Source: Neptunomonas concharum (GTDB lineage: Bacteria > Pseudomonadota > Gammaproteobacteria > Pseudomonadales > Balneatricaceae). Taken from it: a DNA stretch of 64,000 nt. The position numbers were made by a program, and so were the translations under genes. Numbering within the stretch: the stretch's first letter is position 1; each line of letters starts with the position of its first letter. The stretch is taken from the NCBI RefSeq assembly GCF_008630635.1, contig NZ_CP043869.1, positions 3,359,001 through 3,423,000 on the forward strand. Reading direction: 5' to 3'. This document shows, one piece after another, positions 7,929-18,485 of this stretch. Below the pieces are notes generated by a model, which searched no databases, had not been told where the DNA came from, and worked only from the letters and a program-made list of their open reading frames with translations.

Positions 7929-9265
7929 AAAAGACCGAGAATACACCGAAAGATACGAAGAATAACGACGTAAACGAGCCAGAGAAGGCATCCGTAGACG
8001 CACCCGAACCAACCACTACCGAATCAGCTGAGTCAACCATGGACACAGCAGATCATGAATCTAAGGAAGCTTCTGCTGACAGCGAACCAGCTCCGCAAAG
8101 CACTGAAAAGATCGCCGATGAAACCGCTTCTGAGCCAACAACACCCCCAGAAGCTCCCATCATGGCCTCTTCACCGGCAACTAGCCCTGCAGAAGCCAAA
8201 CAAGGTGCCACCTGGCCTGGAAAGCTCGCACTCGTTGTTTCGATCATCGCTCTAGGGGCCAGTGGTTATCTTTACTGGCAATCCATGCAGAAGATGCAGT
8301 CTGACACATCTACTATTGCTTCGCTCCAATCAGACATGAAACAAGCCGTCGAAGAAGCCAAAGCCCAAGTAACCGACGCTAAAGCCCTTGTCACCTCCCA
8401 AGTTAACTCGGTTAACCAAAACCTTACCATGCTGCAAAATCAAAGCAGCAAGGAGCAAAAGGGCATTGAGGAGCTACAAGCACGCCTGACCCAGAGCATC
8501 CAGCAGGTCATGGCTAAACAAACCAACAGCCGCAAAGATTGGCTCCTCGCAGAAACGGAGTACCTCTTACGCCTAGCCAATCAACGGATTTTGATGGAAA
8601 ACACCTCTGAAGGTGCTTTAGCGCTACTAAAGTCTGCTGATAAGATTTTAAAAGAAACTGATGATGTTTCTATCTATGCCGTACGAAAAGCACTGGCATC
8701 CGATATCGCAGCCCTAGAATCTGTACCAACCTTTGATCTGGAAGGCAGCTACCTGAAGCTAGCCGCACTGAATGAGCAAGTGAACAATTTGCGTCTCATT
8801 CCACTAACCGACAAGAATAAACTGCCTTCCTTAATTAAAGAAGTTACACCAGAGAGTGTTAGTGAAGCGTGGACACAAGACTTGAAAGAGTCTTGGGCGA
8901 AGGCTGTCGACAAACTAGAAAAACTGATTGTTATTCAGCATCGCGATGAAAAGATAGAACCACTACTCTCACCAGAGCAAACCTATTATCTACAGCAAAA
9001 TCTGCACCTGATGCTAGAGCAAGCCCAATTGTCATTACTGCAGAAAAAACAAACGGCGTTTGATCGCAGCCTCGAGAAAGCAGAAGGCTGGATTAATACT
9101 TATTTCGAAGAGAAAGACCCTACAACACAAGCGCTGCTTAGAGGCATAGGTGAACTGAAAAGTCTGAAAATCTCTCCAGAGATGCCCGATATCAGCGGCT
9201 CACTTAATGCGCTCAAAAGCTATCTCCAACAGATGACCAAACTTAAGGAAGAAGGAGCAGCCTAA
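7925..9265 (+). CDS. hemX: HemX family membrane protein
   Basis: A 446-aa inner-membrane protein. The N-terminal 90 residues are an acidic, low-complexity cytoplasmic segment rich in Thr, Glu, Ala and Pro. One membrane helix follows (about 97-117, K-L-A-L-V-V-S-I-I-A-L-G). A large periplasmic part begins with a coiled coil (about 120-195). The family is often labelled uroporphyrinogen-III C-methyltransferase, but it has no methyltransferase motifs, and that name should not be taken literally. Its place between hemD and hemY points to a role linked to heme synthesis or envelope organisation. Confidence 0.9.
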   Translation: MKKTENTPKDTKNNDVNEPEKASVDAPEPTTTESAESTMDTADHESKEASADSEPAPQSTEKIADETASEPTTPPEAPIMASSPATSPAEAKQGATWPGKLALVVSIIALGASGYLYWQSMQKMQSDTSTIASLQSDMKQAVEEAKAQVTDAKALVTSQVNSVNQNLTMLQNQSSKEQKGIEELQARLTQSIQQVMAKQTNSRKDWLLAETEYLLRLANQRILMENTSEGALALLKSADKILKETDDVSIYAVRKALASDIAALESVPTFDLEGSYLKLAALNEQVNNLRLIPLTDKNKLPSLIKEVTPESVSEAWTQDLKESWAKAVDKLEKLIVIQHRDEKIEPLLSPEQTYYLQQNLHLMLEQAQLSLLQKKQTAFDRSLEKAEGWINTYFEEKDPTTQALLRGIGELKSLKISPEMPDISGSLNALKSYLQQMTKLKEEGAA

Positions 9266-10515
9266 TGAAAAAACTGTTTCTGCTTCTCTTAATCGTTCTT
9301 GCCCTTGGCGCTTGGGTAGGCGAAAAAATGGTGCAAGACCCAGGCTATGTTTTAATCGCTTATAACGAGAGTACGATTGAAACCAGTTTGTGGGTTCTAC
9401 TGGTCGCACTATTTCTGGGCTTTTTACTGGCTCACTGGGCCGTTAATCTGTTTTTTAAAGCCCGATTCCCGACCGCTAAGTTACGCGACTGGCGTGAACG
9501 TCGCTCTGCTAAGCTAGCACAAGGCAAAACACTCAAAGGCTTGTTGGCTCTATCTGAGGGCCGTTGGTGGAAAGCTCAACGCCTGCTCACACAGTCGGCG
9601 GAAGTATCAGGGCAACCTCTGATTAACTATATCGCCGCTGCTCGTGCTGCCCATGAACAACGCGAAGATAAAGCCGCGGATGAGCTTCTGCAACAAGCGC
9701 GCAACAGCGTCCCTCAAGCAGAACTTGCCATTGGTATAACTCAAGTCCAGATACAATTGGAAAGAGGCCAATTAGAGCCCTGCTTAGCTACGCTATTGCG
9801 CTTACGCCGGTTAGCTCCTAAACATACTTATGTACTGCGCTTGCTTAAAGATGTTTATGTTCGCCTACAAGATTGGCAAGAGTTAACCAGCCTCATCCCT
9901 GAGCTTCGTAAACTCAAAGTTCTAGATGAGCAGGAGATCGCATCCCTTGAGCAAACCTGCTATGCCAACTTGCTGGGTAGCGCCTTGGCGAAACTGCCTG
10001 TAGAAGCGGATGACGACACCCGCCTGAAGACTCTCACCAAAGAGTGGCAAAGCATCCCCAGTGGCATGGCCCGTGATGAGTCACTGGTACGCAACTATGT
10101 CGAGCTACTAGTTGAAGCCGGCTCCGAAGCTAAAGCCGAACAGTTCTTACGAGAGCAAATCAAACGCCAGTGGGATGAAGGTCTCGTTAAAATGTATGGT
10201 CGCGTTCAGGGTGAAGATGCACACAAACAACTGGAAGTCGCTAAAGGCTGGTTGAAGAAATATCCGGAAAGCGCTGCATTGAAACTGACACTCGGCCGCC
10301 TCTCTATGCGTAATGAGCACTGGGGAAAAGCGGCTGACTACCTAGAAGAGAGTTTGGCAATCGAGAAGTCCCCAGAGGCTTACGGTGAACTTACACGCCT
10401 TCTGCAGCACCTTGGTGATAGCGAGCGCTCACTTAGCATTATGCAAGAAGGGTTAACACTGATGGGTGAAGAGCTTCCTAGCTTACCTTTGCCCGACAAA
10501 CGCCCAACCCCATAA
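9265..10515 (+). CDS. hemY: HemY family TPR membrane protein
   Basis: A 416-aa protein with two N-terminal membrane helices (about 3-20 and 38-60). A long helical region of tetratricopeptide-type repeats follows, for example A-L-K-L-T-L-G-R-L-S-M-R-N-E-H-W-G-K-A near 335-355. This is the proteobacterial HemY N-terminal family, not the oxygen-dependent protoporphyrinogen oxidase of the same name. Its start codon overlaps the hemX stop by one base (TAATG). It ends the operon and is followed by a strong terminator. Confidence 0.92.
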   Translation: MKKLFLLLLIVLALGAWVGEKMVQDPGYVLIAYNESTIETSLWVLLVALFLGFLLAHWAVNLFFKARFPTAKLRDWRERRSAKLAQGKTLKGLLALSEGRWWKAQRLLTQSAEVSGQPLINYIAAARAAHEQREDKAADELLQQARNSVPQAELAIGITQVQIQLERGQLEPCLATLLRLRRLAPKHTYVLRLLKDVYVRLQDWQELTSLIPELRKLKVLDEQEIASLEQTCYANLLGSALAKLPVEADDDTRLKTLTKEWQSIPSGMARDESLVRNYVELLVEAGSEAKAEQFLREQIKRQWDEGLVKMYGRVQGEDAHKQLEVAKGWLKKYPESAALKLTLGRLSMRNEHWGKAADYLEESLAIEKSPEAYGELTRLLQHLGDSERSLSIMQEGLTLMGEELPSLPLPDKRPTP

Positions 10516-10535
10516 TCTGCGATGCCTTGATTAGT

Positions 10536-10572
10536 AAAAAGCTCGAAGCCTAAAACGGGTTCGAGCTTTTTA
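10536..10572. terminator. Bidirectional terminator
   Basis: 12-bp arms AAAAAGCTCGAA/TTCGAGCTTTTT flank a loop of about 12 nt. The A-run and T-run make it work in both directions, for hemY (+) and the ferredoxin reductase gene (-). Confidence 0.85.
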
Positions 10573-10596
10573 CTGATTGTCTTTATTTGTGACTCA

Positions 10597-11649
10597 CTAT
10601 TTTTTAGGTCTCGGCGCATAAGCAAATACATCAGAATGCATCTGCTCCTCTTTCAGCCCTTTCTCTTCTAATGCATCCAATAGCGCATACACCATCGCTG
10701 GAGACCCGCTGGTATAAACAACCACATCTTCCAATGAATCAAAATCCTGTTTGATTGCATTGGGCAACAGATCAACACGCCCCGTCCAACCACACTGATC
10801 ACCGGGTTCGCTAACAACGGGATGGTACGTTACGTTAGGATTTTGAGCGGCCCACTCAAGGGGCAATTCAAGGTGATATAAATCACCTGCGACGCGCGCG
10901 CCCCAATAAAGGTAAATGGGGTTATTCTTGCCACTGGCTAACAGATGCTCCATGATGCTTTTGATTTGAGCAAACCCTGTACTTGCTGCGGCTAAGATAA
11001 CAGGGGTGTTCTCAGCAAGCTGATCTGCCCGCAGATAACATTCCCCTTTTGGAATCTCTATCTCCACCTGCTTTTTTGTCTGCAAATGATGAAGAATAGC
11101 GCTCGACATATCACTGCCAGCCACTTCTCGAATATGAAGTTCCAAATTTCGCCCAGCTTCAGGGGCACTGCCGATAGAAAACGCCGCCTGACGCCCATCC
11201 GGCAAGATAATCTCCAAATACTGACCTGCATAGAATGCTACAGCCTGAGATGCCGTTGCAGGCAGCACTAACGAAACTCGATAAACGTCGTTATTCAGCT
11301 TCTCAACCTGTGCAATATCACAATTCAAACGTTTCACTGTTTGTTCTCCAGGGCGCTTCAGCCCTTTTATATTCACCCATAGGTCACTTAACGGGACTGA
11401 CGTACACGCCAGCCCGACAATATCGCTCTCCTTTTTATTGTTATACGCATGGAGATGCTTTTTCGGATAGTGTTGTTGAATCTCTCCCAAGATCAGCTCA
11501 AACTCGCAAATTTCGCAGACACCATTACGGCAGCTACGTGGCATACGGTAACCATGCCGTTCCAAAAGCTGCAACAAAGTTTCACCAGGCTCCACGTCTA
11601 ACCACAGCGGCTGATCATTTAAACGGACCCTAAACCTACTGGGCGTCAT
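10597..11649 (-). CDS. [2Fe-2S] ferredoxin-fused NAD(P)H-flavin reductase
   Basis: The 350-aa protein has a plant-type ferredoxin domain (residues 1-95) with ligands Cys40, Cys45, Cys48 and Cys82 (C-x4-C-x2-C-x33-C). An FAD/NAD(P)H oxidoreductase domain follows, with [18 protein letters not shown] and the nucleotide-binding A-A-S-T-G-F-A-Q. It belongs to the group often named CDP-6-deoxy-delta-3,4-glucoseen reductase, but no deoxysugar genes are present. Its start lies 14 bp inside the end of ubiD. Because UbiD uses a prenylated FMN that UbiX makes from reduced FMN, supplying reduced flavin or electrons to ubiquinone synthesis is a reasonable inference. It parallels fre beside ubiD in E. coli. 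Confidence 0.88.
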   Translation of the reverse strand: MTPSRFRVRLNDQPLWLDVEPGETLLQLLERHGYRMPRSCRNGVCEICEFELILGEIQQHYPKKHLHAYNNKKESDIVGLACTSVPLSDLWVNIKGLKRPGEQTVKRLNCDIAQVEKLNNDVYRVSLVLPATASQAVAFYAGQYLEIILPDGRQAAFSIGSAPEAGRNLELHIREVAGSDMSSAILHHLQTKKQVEIEIPKGECYLRADQLAENTPVILAAASTGFAQIKSIMEHLLASGKNNPIYLYWGARVAGDLYHLELPLEWAAQNPNVTYHPVVSEPGDQCGWTGRVDLLPNAIKQDFDSLEDVVVYTSGSPAMVYALLDALEEKGLKEEQMHSDVFAYAPRPKK

Positions 11650-13123
11650 CCATTATTCCCAGCTCATCCCACAGGTCGTCAACGCGCTGCTTGATCTCAT
11701 CAGACATTTTAATCGGTTCACCCCACTCACGATCCGTTTCACCGGGCCACTTATTGGTGGCATCCATACCCATTTTTGAGCCAAGGCCCGATACTGGGGA
11801 AGCAAAATCCAAGTAGTCGATCGGTGTGTTATCTATCATAACGGTATCACGAGATGGATCCATTCGCGTGGTGATTGCCCAAATAACGTCATTCCAGTCC
11901 CGTGCGTTCACATCATCATCACAGACAATCACAAACTTGGTATACATGAACTGACGTAAAAAAGACCAAACCCCCAACATAATACGCTTAGCATGGCCTG
12001 GATATTGTTTCTTCATCGTCACTACGGCCATACGATAGGAACAGCCCTCAGGTGGTAGATAGAAATCAACGATTTCTGGAAACTGCTTTTGCAGAATAGG
12101 CACAAACACTTCGTTAAGCGCAACACCTAAAATGGCAGGCTCATCGGGCGGCCGGCCGGTATAGGTGCTATGATAGATAGGTCGGTTACGGTGAGTAATC
12201 CGTTCCACCGTGAATACGGGAAATCTGTCAACTTCGTTATAGTAACCAGTATGATCACCAAACGGGCCTTCATCTGCCATCTCATCAGGGTCAATATACC
12301 CTTCGAGAATAAATTCAGCACTCGCAGGCACCTGAAGATCAGATCCAATACACTGAGTAACCTCGGTTTTTCCACCACGCAGTAAGCCTGCAAAGGCATA
12401 CTCAGAGAGCGTATCAGGCACCGGTGTGACAGCACCCAGAATAGTTGCTGGGTCCGCACCCAGTGCAACCGCTACAGGAAAACGCTCCCCAGGGTGCTGC
12501 AATTTCCATTCACGAAAATCTAACGCACCGCCTCGATGCGCCAACCAACGCATGATCAGCTTATTCTTAGCAATCAGCTGCTGCCGATAGATACCGAGAT
12601 TCTGGCGCTCTTTATTAGGTCCTCGAGTAATCACTAATGGCCATGTTACCAACGGCCCTGCATCGCCTGGCCAGCATGTCTGGATGGGTAGTTTACCCAG
12701 ATCGACATCATCCCCTTCAATAACATGAGCCTGACAAGGCGCGTTACGCACCTTTTTAGGGCCCATATTCATCACTTGCTTGAAGATAGGTAATTTATCC
12801 CAAGCATCTTTCATCCCTTTGGGTGGTTCTGGCTCTTTAAGCATTGCCAGCAGCTTACCAACCTCACGAAGTGCCTCAACGCTATCCTCCCCCATACCGA
12901 AAGCCACACGTTCAGGTGTCCCGAACAAATTCGCCAGTACGGGATAGTCATATCCCTTGGGGTTTTCAAAGAGAATAGCCGGACCACCCGCACGTAACGT
13001 GCGATCACAGATTTCTGTCATTTCCAGATGAGGGTCGATCTCTTGCGAAATTCGCTTGAGCTGCCCTTTTGCCTCAAGCGCCGCGATAAAATCTCGCAGG
13101 TCTTTATACTTTGGATTCGACAT
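11636..13123 (-). CDS. ubiD: 4-hydroxy-3-polyprenylbenzoate decarboxylase
   Basis: UbiD decarboxylates the ring in ubiquinone synthesis using prenylated FMN. The 495-aa length equals that of E. coli UbiD. Recognisable blocks are the N-terminal Y-K-D-L-R-D-F-I-A, the cofactor region N-L-G-I-Y-R-Q-Q, and the acidic catalytic region [18 protein letters not shown]. It sits after rho, from which it is separated by an intrinsic terminator, and is translationally coupled to the flavin reductase. Confidence 0.97.
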   Translation of the reverse strand: MSNPKYKDLRDFIAALEAKGQLKRISQEIDPHLEMTEICDRTLRAGGPAILFENPKGYDYPVLANLFGTPERVAFGMGEDSVEALREVGKLLAMLKEPEPPKGMKDAWDKLPIFKQVMNMGPKKVRNAPCQAHVIEGDDVDLGKLPIQTCWPGDAGPLVTWPLVITRGPNKERQNLGIYRQQLIAKNKLIMRWLAHRGGALDFREWKLQHPGERFPVAVALGADPATILGAVTPVPDTLSEYAFAGLLRGGKTEVTQCIGSDLQVPASAEFILEGYIDPDEMADEGPFGDHTGYYNEVDRFPVFTVERITHRNRPIYHSTYTGRPPDEPAILGVALNEVFVPILQKQFPEIVDFYLPPEGCSYRMAVVTMKKQYPGHAKRIMLGVWSFLRQFMYTKFVIVCDDDVNARDWNDVIWAITTRMDPSRDTVMIDNTPIDYLDFASPVSGLGSKMGMDATNKWPGETDREWGEPIKMSDEIKQRVDDLWDELGIMDDAQ

Positions 13124-13143
13124 AGGCTTGATTTCTTATCCAT

Positions 13144-13172
13144 AAAAAAGGGTAAGCAGCCGCTTACCCTTT
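13144..13172 (-). terminator. Intrinsic terminator of rho
   Basis: Perfect 11-bp arms AAAGGGTAAGC/GCTTACCCTTT flank a 4-nt loop and are followed by a T-run on the minus strand. It lies between rho and ubiD. Confidence 0.88.
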
Positions 13173-13190
13173 CTAATCACAATGATTCTA

Positions 13191-14450
13191 TTATTTGCGT
13201 TTCATTGACATGAAGAATTCATCATTCGTTTTGAAGTCTTTCAATTTATCAATAACGAATTCAGTAGCAGCAGAGTCGTCCATAGAGTCTAGCAACTTGC
13301 GTAGGATCCACATCCGTTGCAATTCATCTTCAGTCGTTAACAGATCTTCGCGACGAGTACCGGAGCGACGAATGTTAATGGCAGGGAAGACACGCTTTTC
13401 AGCTATTTTTCGGTCCAAATGAACTTCCGAGTTACCCGTACCTTTGAACTCTTCAAAGATAACTTCATCCATTTTAGAACCCGTATCTACCAATGCCGTT
13501 GCAATGATCGTTAAGCTTCCGCCTTCTTCGATATTACGAGCAGCACCAAAGAAGCGCTTCGGACGCTCAAGCGCATGGGCATCCACACCACCTGTAAGCA
13601 CCTTACCAGATGATGGAATAACCGTATTGTAAGCACGTGCTAAACGGGTGATAGAGTCCAGCAGAATCACGACATCTTTTTTGTGCTCAGTAAGACGTTT
13701 AGCCTTCTCGATCACCATTTCGGCCACTTGCACATGTCGGGCTGGCGGCTCATCAAAGGTTGACGCGACAACCTCGCCACGAACGGTGCGTTGCATATCC
13801 GTTACTTCCTCTGGGCGCTCATCGATCAACAGTACGATCAAATGGCATTCAGGGTTGTTACGCGTAATACTGTTAGCAATGTTCTGTAACATCAGCGTTT
13901 TACCCGCTTTAGGCGGTGAAACCACCAATGCACGCTGACCTTTACCCATTGGGCTAACTAAGTCCAGTACACGCGCTGTGATATCTTCAGTACTGCCGTT
14001 ACCAATCTCCATTCGAAGACGCTGTTGCGCAAACAAGGGCGTTAAGTTTTCGAATAGAATTTTGTTCTTAGCATTTTCAGGACGGTCGTAGTTAATTTCA
14101 TTAACTTTCAACAGTGCGAAATAACGCTCGCTATCTTTTGGTGGGCGAATTTTACCTGCAATGGTATCGCCGGTACGCAAATTAAAACGACGGATCTGGC
14201 TTGGAGAAACATAGATGTCGTCAGGGCCCGCTAAATAAGAAGAGTCCGCAGAGCGTAAGAAACCGAAACCATCCTGAAGAATCTCCAGGACACCATCGCC
14301 GTAAATATCTTCGCCACTCTTAGAGTGTTTTTTAAGGATTGCGAAAATGACATCTTGTTTGCGTGAGCGGGCCAGATTGTCGAGTCCCATTTCCTGAGCG
14401 ATTTCGAGAAGTTCAGGAACGCTTTTAGTTTTTAATTGGGTAAGATTCAT
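13191..14450 (-). CDS. rho: Transcription termination factor Rho
   Basis: Rho is the hexameric RNA helicase that ends transcription of untranslated RNA. The 419-aa product matches the family in length. It has the N-terminal helical domain (M-N-L-T-Q-L-K), the cold-shock RNA-binding fold with G-F-G-F-L-R, the P-loop [10 protein letters not shown], Walker [11 protein letters not shown], and the Q- and R-loop regions. The 204-nt leader after trxA carries no recognised structure except a weak hairpin next to trxA. Confidence 0.98.
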   Translation of the reverse strand: MNLTQLKTKSVPELLEIAQEMGLDNLARSRKQDVIFAILKKHSKSGEDIYGDGVLEILQDGFGFLRSADSSYLAGPDDIYVSPSQIRRFNLRTGDTIAGKIRPPKDSERYFALLKVNEINYDRPENAKNKILFENLTPLFAQQRLRMEIGNGSTEDITARVLDLVSPMGKGQRALVVSPPKAGKTLMLQNIANSITRNNPECHLIVLLIDERPEEVTDMQRTVRGEVVASTFDEPPARHVQVAEMVIEKAKRLTEHKKDVVILLDSITRLARAYNTVIPSSGKVLTGGVDAHALERPKRFFGAARNIEEGGSLTIIATALVDTGSKMDEVIFEEFKGTGNSEVHLDRKIAEKRVFPAINIRRSGTRREDLLTTEDELQRMWILRKLLDSMDDSAATEFVIDKLKDFKTNDEFFMSMKRK

Positions 14451-14604
14451 ATGCTTTGAAGTGAGTGCCTGAGTAGGCTGAAATTGAAGAAAAAAATAAG
14501 AAGAAATACAAAAAGAAAAATGACTCGCCTTAGGTGCTCAAAAACTGATCAGGAGCATCAGACGGATCAAATATAAAAGGTTGTTCGGTGAGTGTCTAGT
14601 AAAA

Positions 14605-14641
14605 TGGAGAAGAAAAAGCAATAAATGCTATTTTCTCCTCC
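14605..14641 (-). terminator. Weak hairpin after trxA
   Basis: An imperfect inverted repeat lies just beyond the trxA stop: GGAGAAAATAGCA pairs loosely with TGCTTTTTCTTCTCC across a 5-nt loop on the minus strand. It could terminate or process the trxA message upstream of rho. Confidence 0.35.
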
Positions 14642-14654
14642 AATATCGACCTAA

Positions 14655-14981
14655 TTATAGGTTTGAATCAATAAAAGCCGCCAGCTGAGACTTGGATAAA
14701 GCCCCTACTTTTGTTGCTTCTACATTACCACCTTTGAATAACATCAAAGTTGGGATGCCACGAATACCGAACTTCGGTGGCGTATCGCTATTTTCGTCGA
14801 TATTCAGTTTGCAGACTTTCAACCGACCTTCGTAATCTTTAGCGATCTCTTCCAGCACAGGCGCAATCATTTTGCATGGGCCACACCACTCAGCCCAATA
14901 GTCTACCAGCACTGCGCCTTCTGCTTTCAGTACATCTTCATCAAAAGATGCATCAGTAACATTAACGATATTTTCGCTCAT
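14655..14981 (-). CDS. trxA: Thioredoxin 1
   Basis: A general protein disulfide reductant, reduced by thioredoxin reductase. The 108-aa product has the active site W-C-G-P-C (Cys33/Cys36), the cis-Pro loop G-I-P-T-L and the usual D-Y-W-A-E-W strand. The frame opens further upstream at 15002, but ATG 14981 follows GGAGAGGGG and gives the standard N-terminus [10 protein letters not shown]. It lies upstream of rho, as in E. coli, and diverges from ppx. Confidence 0.97.
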   Translation of the reverse strand: MSENIVNVTDASFDEDVLKAEGAVLVDYWAEWCGPCKMIAPVLEEIAKDYEGRLKVCKLNIDENSDTPPKFGIRGIPTLMLFKGGNVEATKVGALSKSQLAAFIDSNL

Positions 14982-15035
14982 TGAACCCCTCTCCAAACAC
15001 ACCAGAAACGTTAAGTGCTTCTAAAACAAAGCCAG

Positions 15036-15065
15036 ATCATACCATCTGAAGAAAAAAAATGTGAA
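15036..15065 (-). promoter_or_regulatory. Candidate sigma-70 promoter of trxA
   Basis: On the minus strand TTCACA (15065-15060), an 18-nt spacer and TATGAT (15041-15036) form a plausible promoter about 50 nt upstream of trxA. Confidence 0.5.
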
Positions 15066-15158
15066 CTCTACTTACACCATTGTTGTAATTCACTGATTGT
15101 GTAACCTTCTTCTGGTACTCTTGGCTTCTTCGGTGTGGATGGATAGAAGATAGTTTGC

Positions 15159-16679
15159 ATGCAGAAAACAGAATCACCTATTGAGCAAGAACGTGAAGAC
15201 TCCCTGTTGGCCGCGATTGATTTGGGTTCCAACAGTTTTCATATGGTTATTGCCCGCCTCTCTCAGGGAGAGCTGACAACGCTCGACATCATGTCAGAGA
15301 AAGTGCAGTTAGCCGCAGGGATCAATCATAAGAAGCATCTGAGCGATGAGGCGATGGAGTCCGGCTTGGCCTGCTTAAGCCGTTTTGCACAACGACTCGG
15401 GGATCTCCCCCCCAGCTCAGTGAAAATTGTAGGCACTAATGCGCTACGAGAAGCCGCTAATCGGCGCGACTTTGCAGAAAAAGCAGAAAAGGTGCTTGGC
15501 GTACCCATTGAGATTATTGCCGGACGAGAGGAAGCACGACTTATCTACCTTGGCGTGTCCCATACATTGGCCGACACAGCCGGTGCGCGCCTTGTTGTCG
15601 ATATAGGCGGCGGCAGCACAGAGTTTATTATCGGTGAGCGCTTTGAACCAAAAGAGCTTGAAAGCTTACATATGGGCTGCGTCAGTTATACCCAACGCTA
15701 CTTTAGCGATGGTATATTAAGCGAGCAAAGCTTCCGCAAGGCAGAAAACGCCGCCATGCGTGAACTGCTCTCCATTCGTGAGCGCTATAGGCAAACAGGC
15801 TGGACCAGCTGCGTTGGCTCTTCCGGCTCTATTAAAGCCATCAAGAATGCCGTGGTCAGCTGTGGGCTCAACGACGAATTCATTACCCGAAAAGCGCTTG
15901 AGCAACTGAAAAGCAGAGTACTTAGTTTTGCCGACATAGAGACGTTGGAGATCCCCGGTATAAAACCTGAACGGATGGCGATTCTACCAGCGGGTCTGGC
16001 GATTTTAATCGCTCTCTTCGACTCACTCGGGATTGAAGAGATGGCGTTTTCCGATGGAGCCCTACGGGAAGGTTTACTCTACGACATGGCCGGACGCCTC
16101 CGCCATGAAGATGTTCGTGAGCGATCTATCTCCGCATTAAGCCAACGTTATTACGTCGACGAAGCACACGCTCAACGAGTAGAACAAACCGCACTGCTTG
16201 CGCTTGCGCAGGTCAAAGCTAGCTGGAAACTCAACCACCCTGATTTCCATGAAATGCTCAGTTGGGCAGCCTGCACCCATGAGATCGGCCTGACGATTGC
16301 TCACAGTCAGTTCCATAAGCATAGCGCTTACCTGCTACAGCACTCAGACCTTGCAGGGTTTTCTAACTCAGAGCAGCAGCTTTTGGCATTTCTAGTACGA
16401 GGGCATCGCCGTAAATTTCCCAAAGAGGACTACCGGCAACTGCCTGAAGGAAGAAAAGAGCCTTTTAAACGGCTCTGCGTCCTATTGCGACTTTCTGTTA
16501 TTTTGAACCGTAGCCGAAGCACAGAGCGTTTACCGGCATTCTCTCTGACAGCCGACAACAAAAAGTTAGATCTCACGTTTCCTGAAGGATGGCTAACCCA
16601 TCATCCCCTGACTCATGCGGATTTGGAGCAAGAGATCGAATATTTGAAAAACGCGGATATTAAACTGACAATCACTTGA
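15159..16679 (+). CDS. ppx: Exopolyphosphatase (Ppx/GppA family)
   Basis: This enzyme removes phosphate processively from polyphosphate; the family also includes pppGpp hydrolases. The 506-aa protein has the actin-like ATPase fold. Phosphate-1 loop A-A-I-D-L-G-S-N-S-F-H lies near residue 20, and phosphate-2 motif V-V-D-I-G-G-G-S-T-E-F near 147. A C-terminal HD-like helical domain (about 320-500) contains C-T-H-E-I-G. This full length favours Ppx over GppA, though sequence alone does not exclude mixed activity. It is convergent with pckA. Confidence 0.9.
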   Translation: MQKTESPIEQEREDSLLAAIDLGSNSFHMVIARLSQGELTTLDIMSEKVQLAAGINHKKHLSDEAMESGLACLSRFAQRLGDLPPSSVKIVGTNALREAANRRDFAEKAEKVLGVPIEIIAGREEARLIYLGVSHTLADTAGARLVVDIGGGSTEFIIGERFEPKELESLHMGCVSYTQRYFSDGILSEQSFRKAENAAMRELLSIRERYRQTGWTSCVGSSGSIKAIKNAVVSCGLNDEFITRKALEQLKSRVLSFADIETLEIPGIKPERMAILPAGLAILIALFDSLGIEEMAFSDGALREGLLYDMAGRLRHEDVRERSISALSQRYYVDEAHAQRVEQTALLALAQVKASWKLNHPDFHEMLSWAACTHEIGLTIAHSQFHKHSAYLLQHSDLAGFSNSEQQLLAFLVRGHRRKFPKEDYRQLPEGRKEPFKRLCVLLRLSVILNRSRSTERLPAFSLTADNKKLDLTFPEGWLTHHPLTHADLEQEIEYLKNADIKLTIT

Positions 16680-16708
16680 TATCAGGAAAAGTTAGTTAAA
16701 AACGCCCA

Positions 16709-16742
16709 TAAAAAAAGCCCCTGATCAACAGGGGCTTTTTAA
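16709..16742. terminator. Bidirectional terminator
   Basis: AAAAAGCCCCTG pairs with CAGGGGCTTTTT around a short loop, with A- and T-runs on the two sides. It lies between convergent ppx and pckA. Confidence 0.88.
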
Positions 16743-16757
16743 TAGATGTTGCTAAAA

Positions 16758-18305
16758 CTAAGCCTGTGGGCCTGCAGCAATAATATCTTCTGATACACCA
16801 GAGAATTTCGTGAAGTTAGTCACAAACTGACCAATCAGGTCACGAGCCGCTGCATCATACGCCGCTTTGTCGGACCATGTTTCACGAGGGTTCAGCAATG
16901 CAGAGTTAACGCCTGGCACTGCTTTAGGTACAGTTAGATTGATACCTGGCAATGCTAGTGTTTCTGCGCCCACCAAAGCACCGTTTTGAATCGCAGAGAT
17001 GATGCCGCGAGTGGTAGGAATACTGAAACGCGAACCCGTGCCGTATGAACCACCAGTCCAGCCGGTGTTCACTAAGTAAACCTGCGAGCCAAACTCTTCA
17101 ATACGCTTCATCAGCAACTCAGCATAAACAGCCGCTGGACGAGGGAAGAAAGGTGCGCCAAAACACGTAGAGAAAGTAGACTTAATACCGCCGCCAGAGC
17201 CCATTTCTGTAGACCCTACAAGCGCAGTGTAACCGGACAAGAAGTGGTAAGCAGCAGCTTCTTTAGACAGGATAGACACTGGAGGTAATACACCTGTCAG
17301 GTCGCATGTCAGGAAAACGATCGCTTTAGGTTCGCCACCCATATTGGTTTCTGTACGTTTTTCAACGTGTTCCAGAGGATAAGCACAACGCCCATTTTCT
17401 GTTAGCGTCGTATCATCATAATCAGCGGTACGCTGCTCATTAAGTGTTACGTTCTCAACAATGGCGCCAAAACGAATGGCGTCCCAGATAATCGGTTCAT
17501 TTTTTTGAGATAAGTTGATTGTTTTAGCGTAGCAACCACCTTCTAAATTAAAGACAACACCCTTGCCCCAGCCATGTTCGTCATCACCGATCAGGTAACG
17601 TTCAGGATCTGCAGACAGGGTTGTTTTACCCGTACCTGATAGACCAAAGAACAGCGTCGTGCTCTGATCTTCACCAACGTTAGCAGAGCAGTGCATTGGT
17701 AATACATCTTTCTCAGGCAGCAGGAAGTTCTGCACAGAGAACATCGCCTTCTTCATTTCACCCGCGTAGCGCATACCAGCTAACAGAACTTTACGCTTCG
17801 CAAAGTTTAGAATCACACAACCTTCTGAGTTTGTACCATCACGCTCAGGGTCACACTCAAAGCCTGCAGCATTTAGAATCTGCCACTCTTCTTTCGCTTT
17901 CGGGTTGAATTCAGCCGGGCGGATAAAGAGATTTTGACCAAACAGGTTTTGCCACGCTGTTTCTGTCGACATTTTCACAGGAAGATAGTGGTTAGGATCA
18001 GACCCTACATGCACATTCGCGACAAAGTGTTCTTTCTCCGCTATGTATTCTTCGACACGACTCCATAGCGCATCAAACTTATCCGCATCAAATGGGCGGT
18101 TGATGTTGCCCCAATCGATAGCATCAGCCGTACTTGGTTCTTCTACGATGAAGCGATCCATCGGAGAACGCCCTGTACGCTTACCGGTAGTGACAACCAG
18201 AGCGCCGGTATCTGCTAGCGTACCTTCGCCACGGCTTATAGCGTGTTCAACGAGCTCAGCACGGCTCAGATTAAGATGGACGGTATTCTCAGTTTCTTTG
18301 GTCAT
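16758..18305 (-). CDS. pckA: Phosphoenolpyruvate carboxykinase (ATP)
   Basis: This enzyme converts oxaloacetate plus ATP to phosphoenolpyruvate and CO2, the entry step of gluconeogenesis. The 515-aa product has the kinase-1a P-loop [11 protein letters not shown], the preceding metal/substrate motif H-C-S-A-N-V-G, kinase-2 region L-I-G-D-D-E-H-G-W, and [10 protein letters not shown] near the N-terminus. ATG 18305 is chosen because AAGGGA lies 8 nt upstream; the longer frame opens with a TTG. It lies downstream of the hslO cluster, as in E. coli. Confidence 0.97.
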   Translation of the reverse strand: MTKETENTVHLNLSRAELVEHAISRGEGTLADTGALVVTTGKRTGRSPMDRFIVEEPSTADAIDWGNINRPFDADKFDALWSRVEEYIAEKEHFVANVHVGSDPNHYLPVKMSTETAWQNLFGQNLFIRPAEFNPKAKEEWQILNAAGFECDPERDGTNSEGCVILNFAKRKVLLAGMRYAGEMKKAMFSVQNFLLPEKDVLPMHCSANVGEDQSTTLFFGLSGTGKTTLSADPERYLIGDDEHGWGKGVVFNLEGGCYAKTINLSQKNEPIIWDAIRFGAIVENVTLNEQRTADYDDTTLTENGRCAYPLEHVEKRTETNMGGEPKAIVFLTCDLTGVLPPVSILSKEAAAYHFLSGYTALVGSTEMGSGGGIKSTFSTCFGAPFFPRPAAVYAELLMKRIEEFGSQVYLVNTGWTGGSYGTGSRFSIPTTRGIISAIQNGALVGAETLALPGINLTVPKAVPGVNSALLNPRETWSDKAAYDAAARDLIGQFVTNFTKFSGVSEDIIAAGPQA

Positions 18306-18434
18306 TACTGGATTCCCTTGGCTCGGCGCCAAAAATCGTTACCTAAATAGCAAATAGACCCCGTAAATTCTGCCGACTACTTGCGGTGCGTTCTTATTTG
18401 GGGGGTTGCATATTATCACAAAAAGTCAAAATGT

Positions 18435-18468
18435 GTGCCATGCTCAAAACGGCGAATATGCATGGCAC
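18435..18468 (-). terminator. Inverted repeat between hslO and pckA
   Basis: Perfect 9-bp arms GTGCCATGC/GCATGGCAC flank a 16-nt loop, 18 nt past the hslO stop. The following minus-strand sequence is T-rich (ATTTTGACTTTTTG) but not a clean run. It may end hslO transcription or act as an operator for pckA. Confidence 0.4.
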
Positions 18469-18485
18469 GTTACGGAGTTGCTCAA

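Noticed and set aside
14451-14654. Possible riboswitch or attenuator in the rho leader
   Set aside because: Rho is often self-attenuated, but no conserved aptamer or leader peptide is visible, only a weak hairpin at the trxA end.
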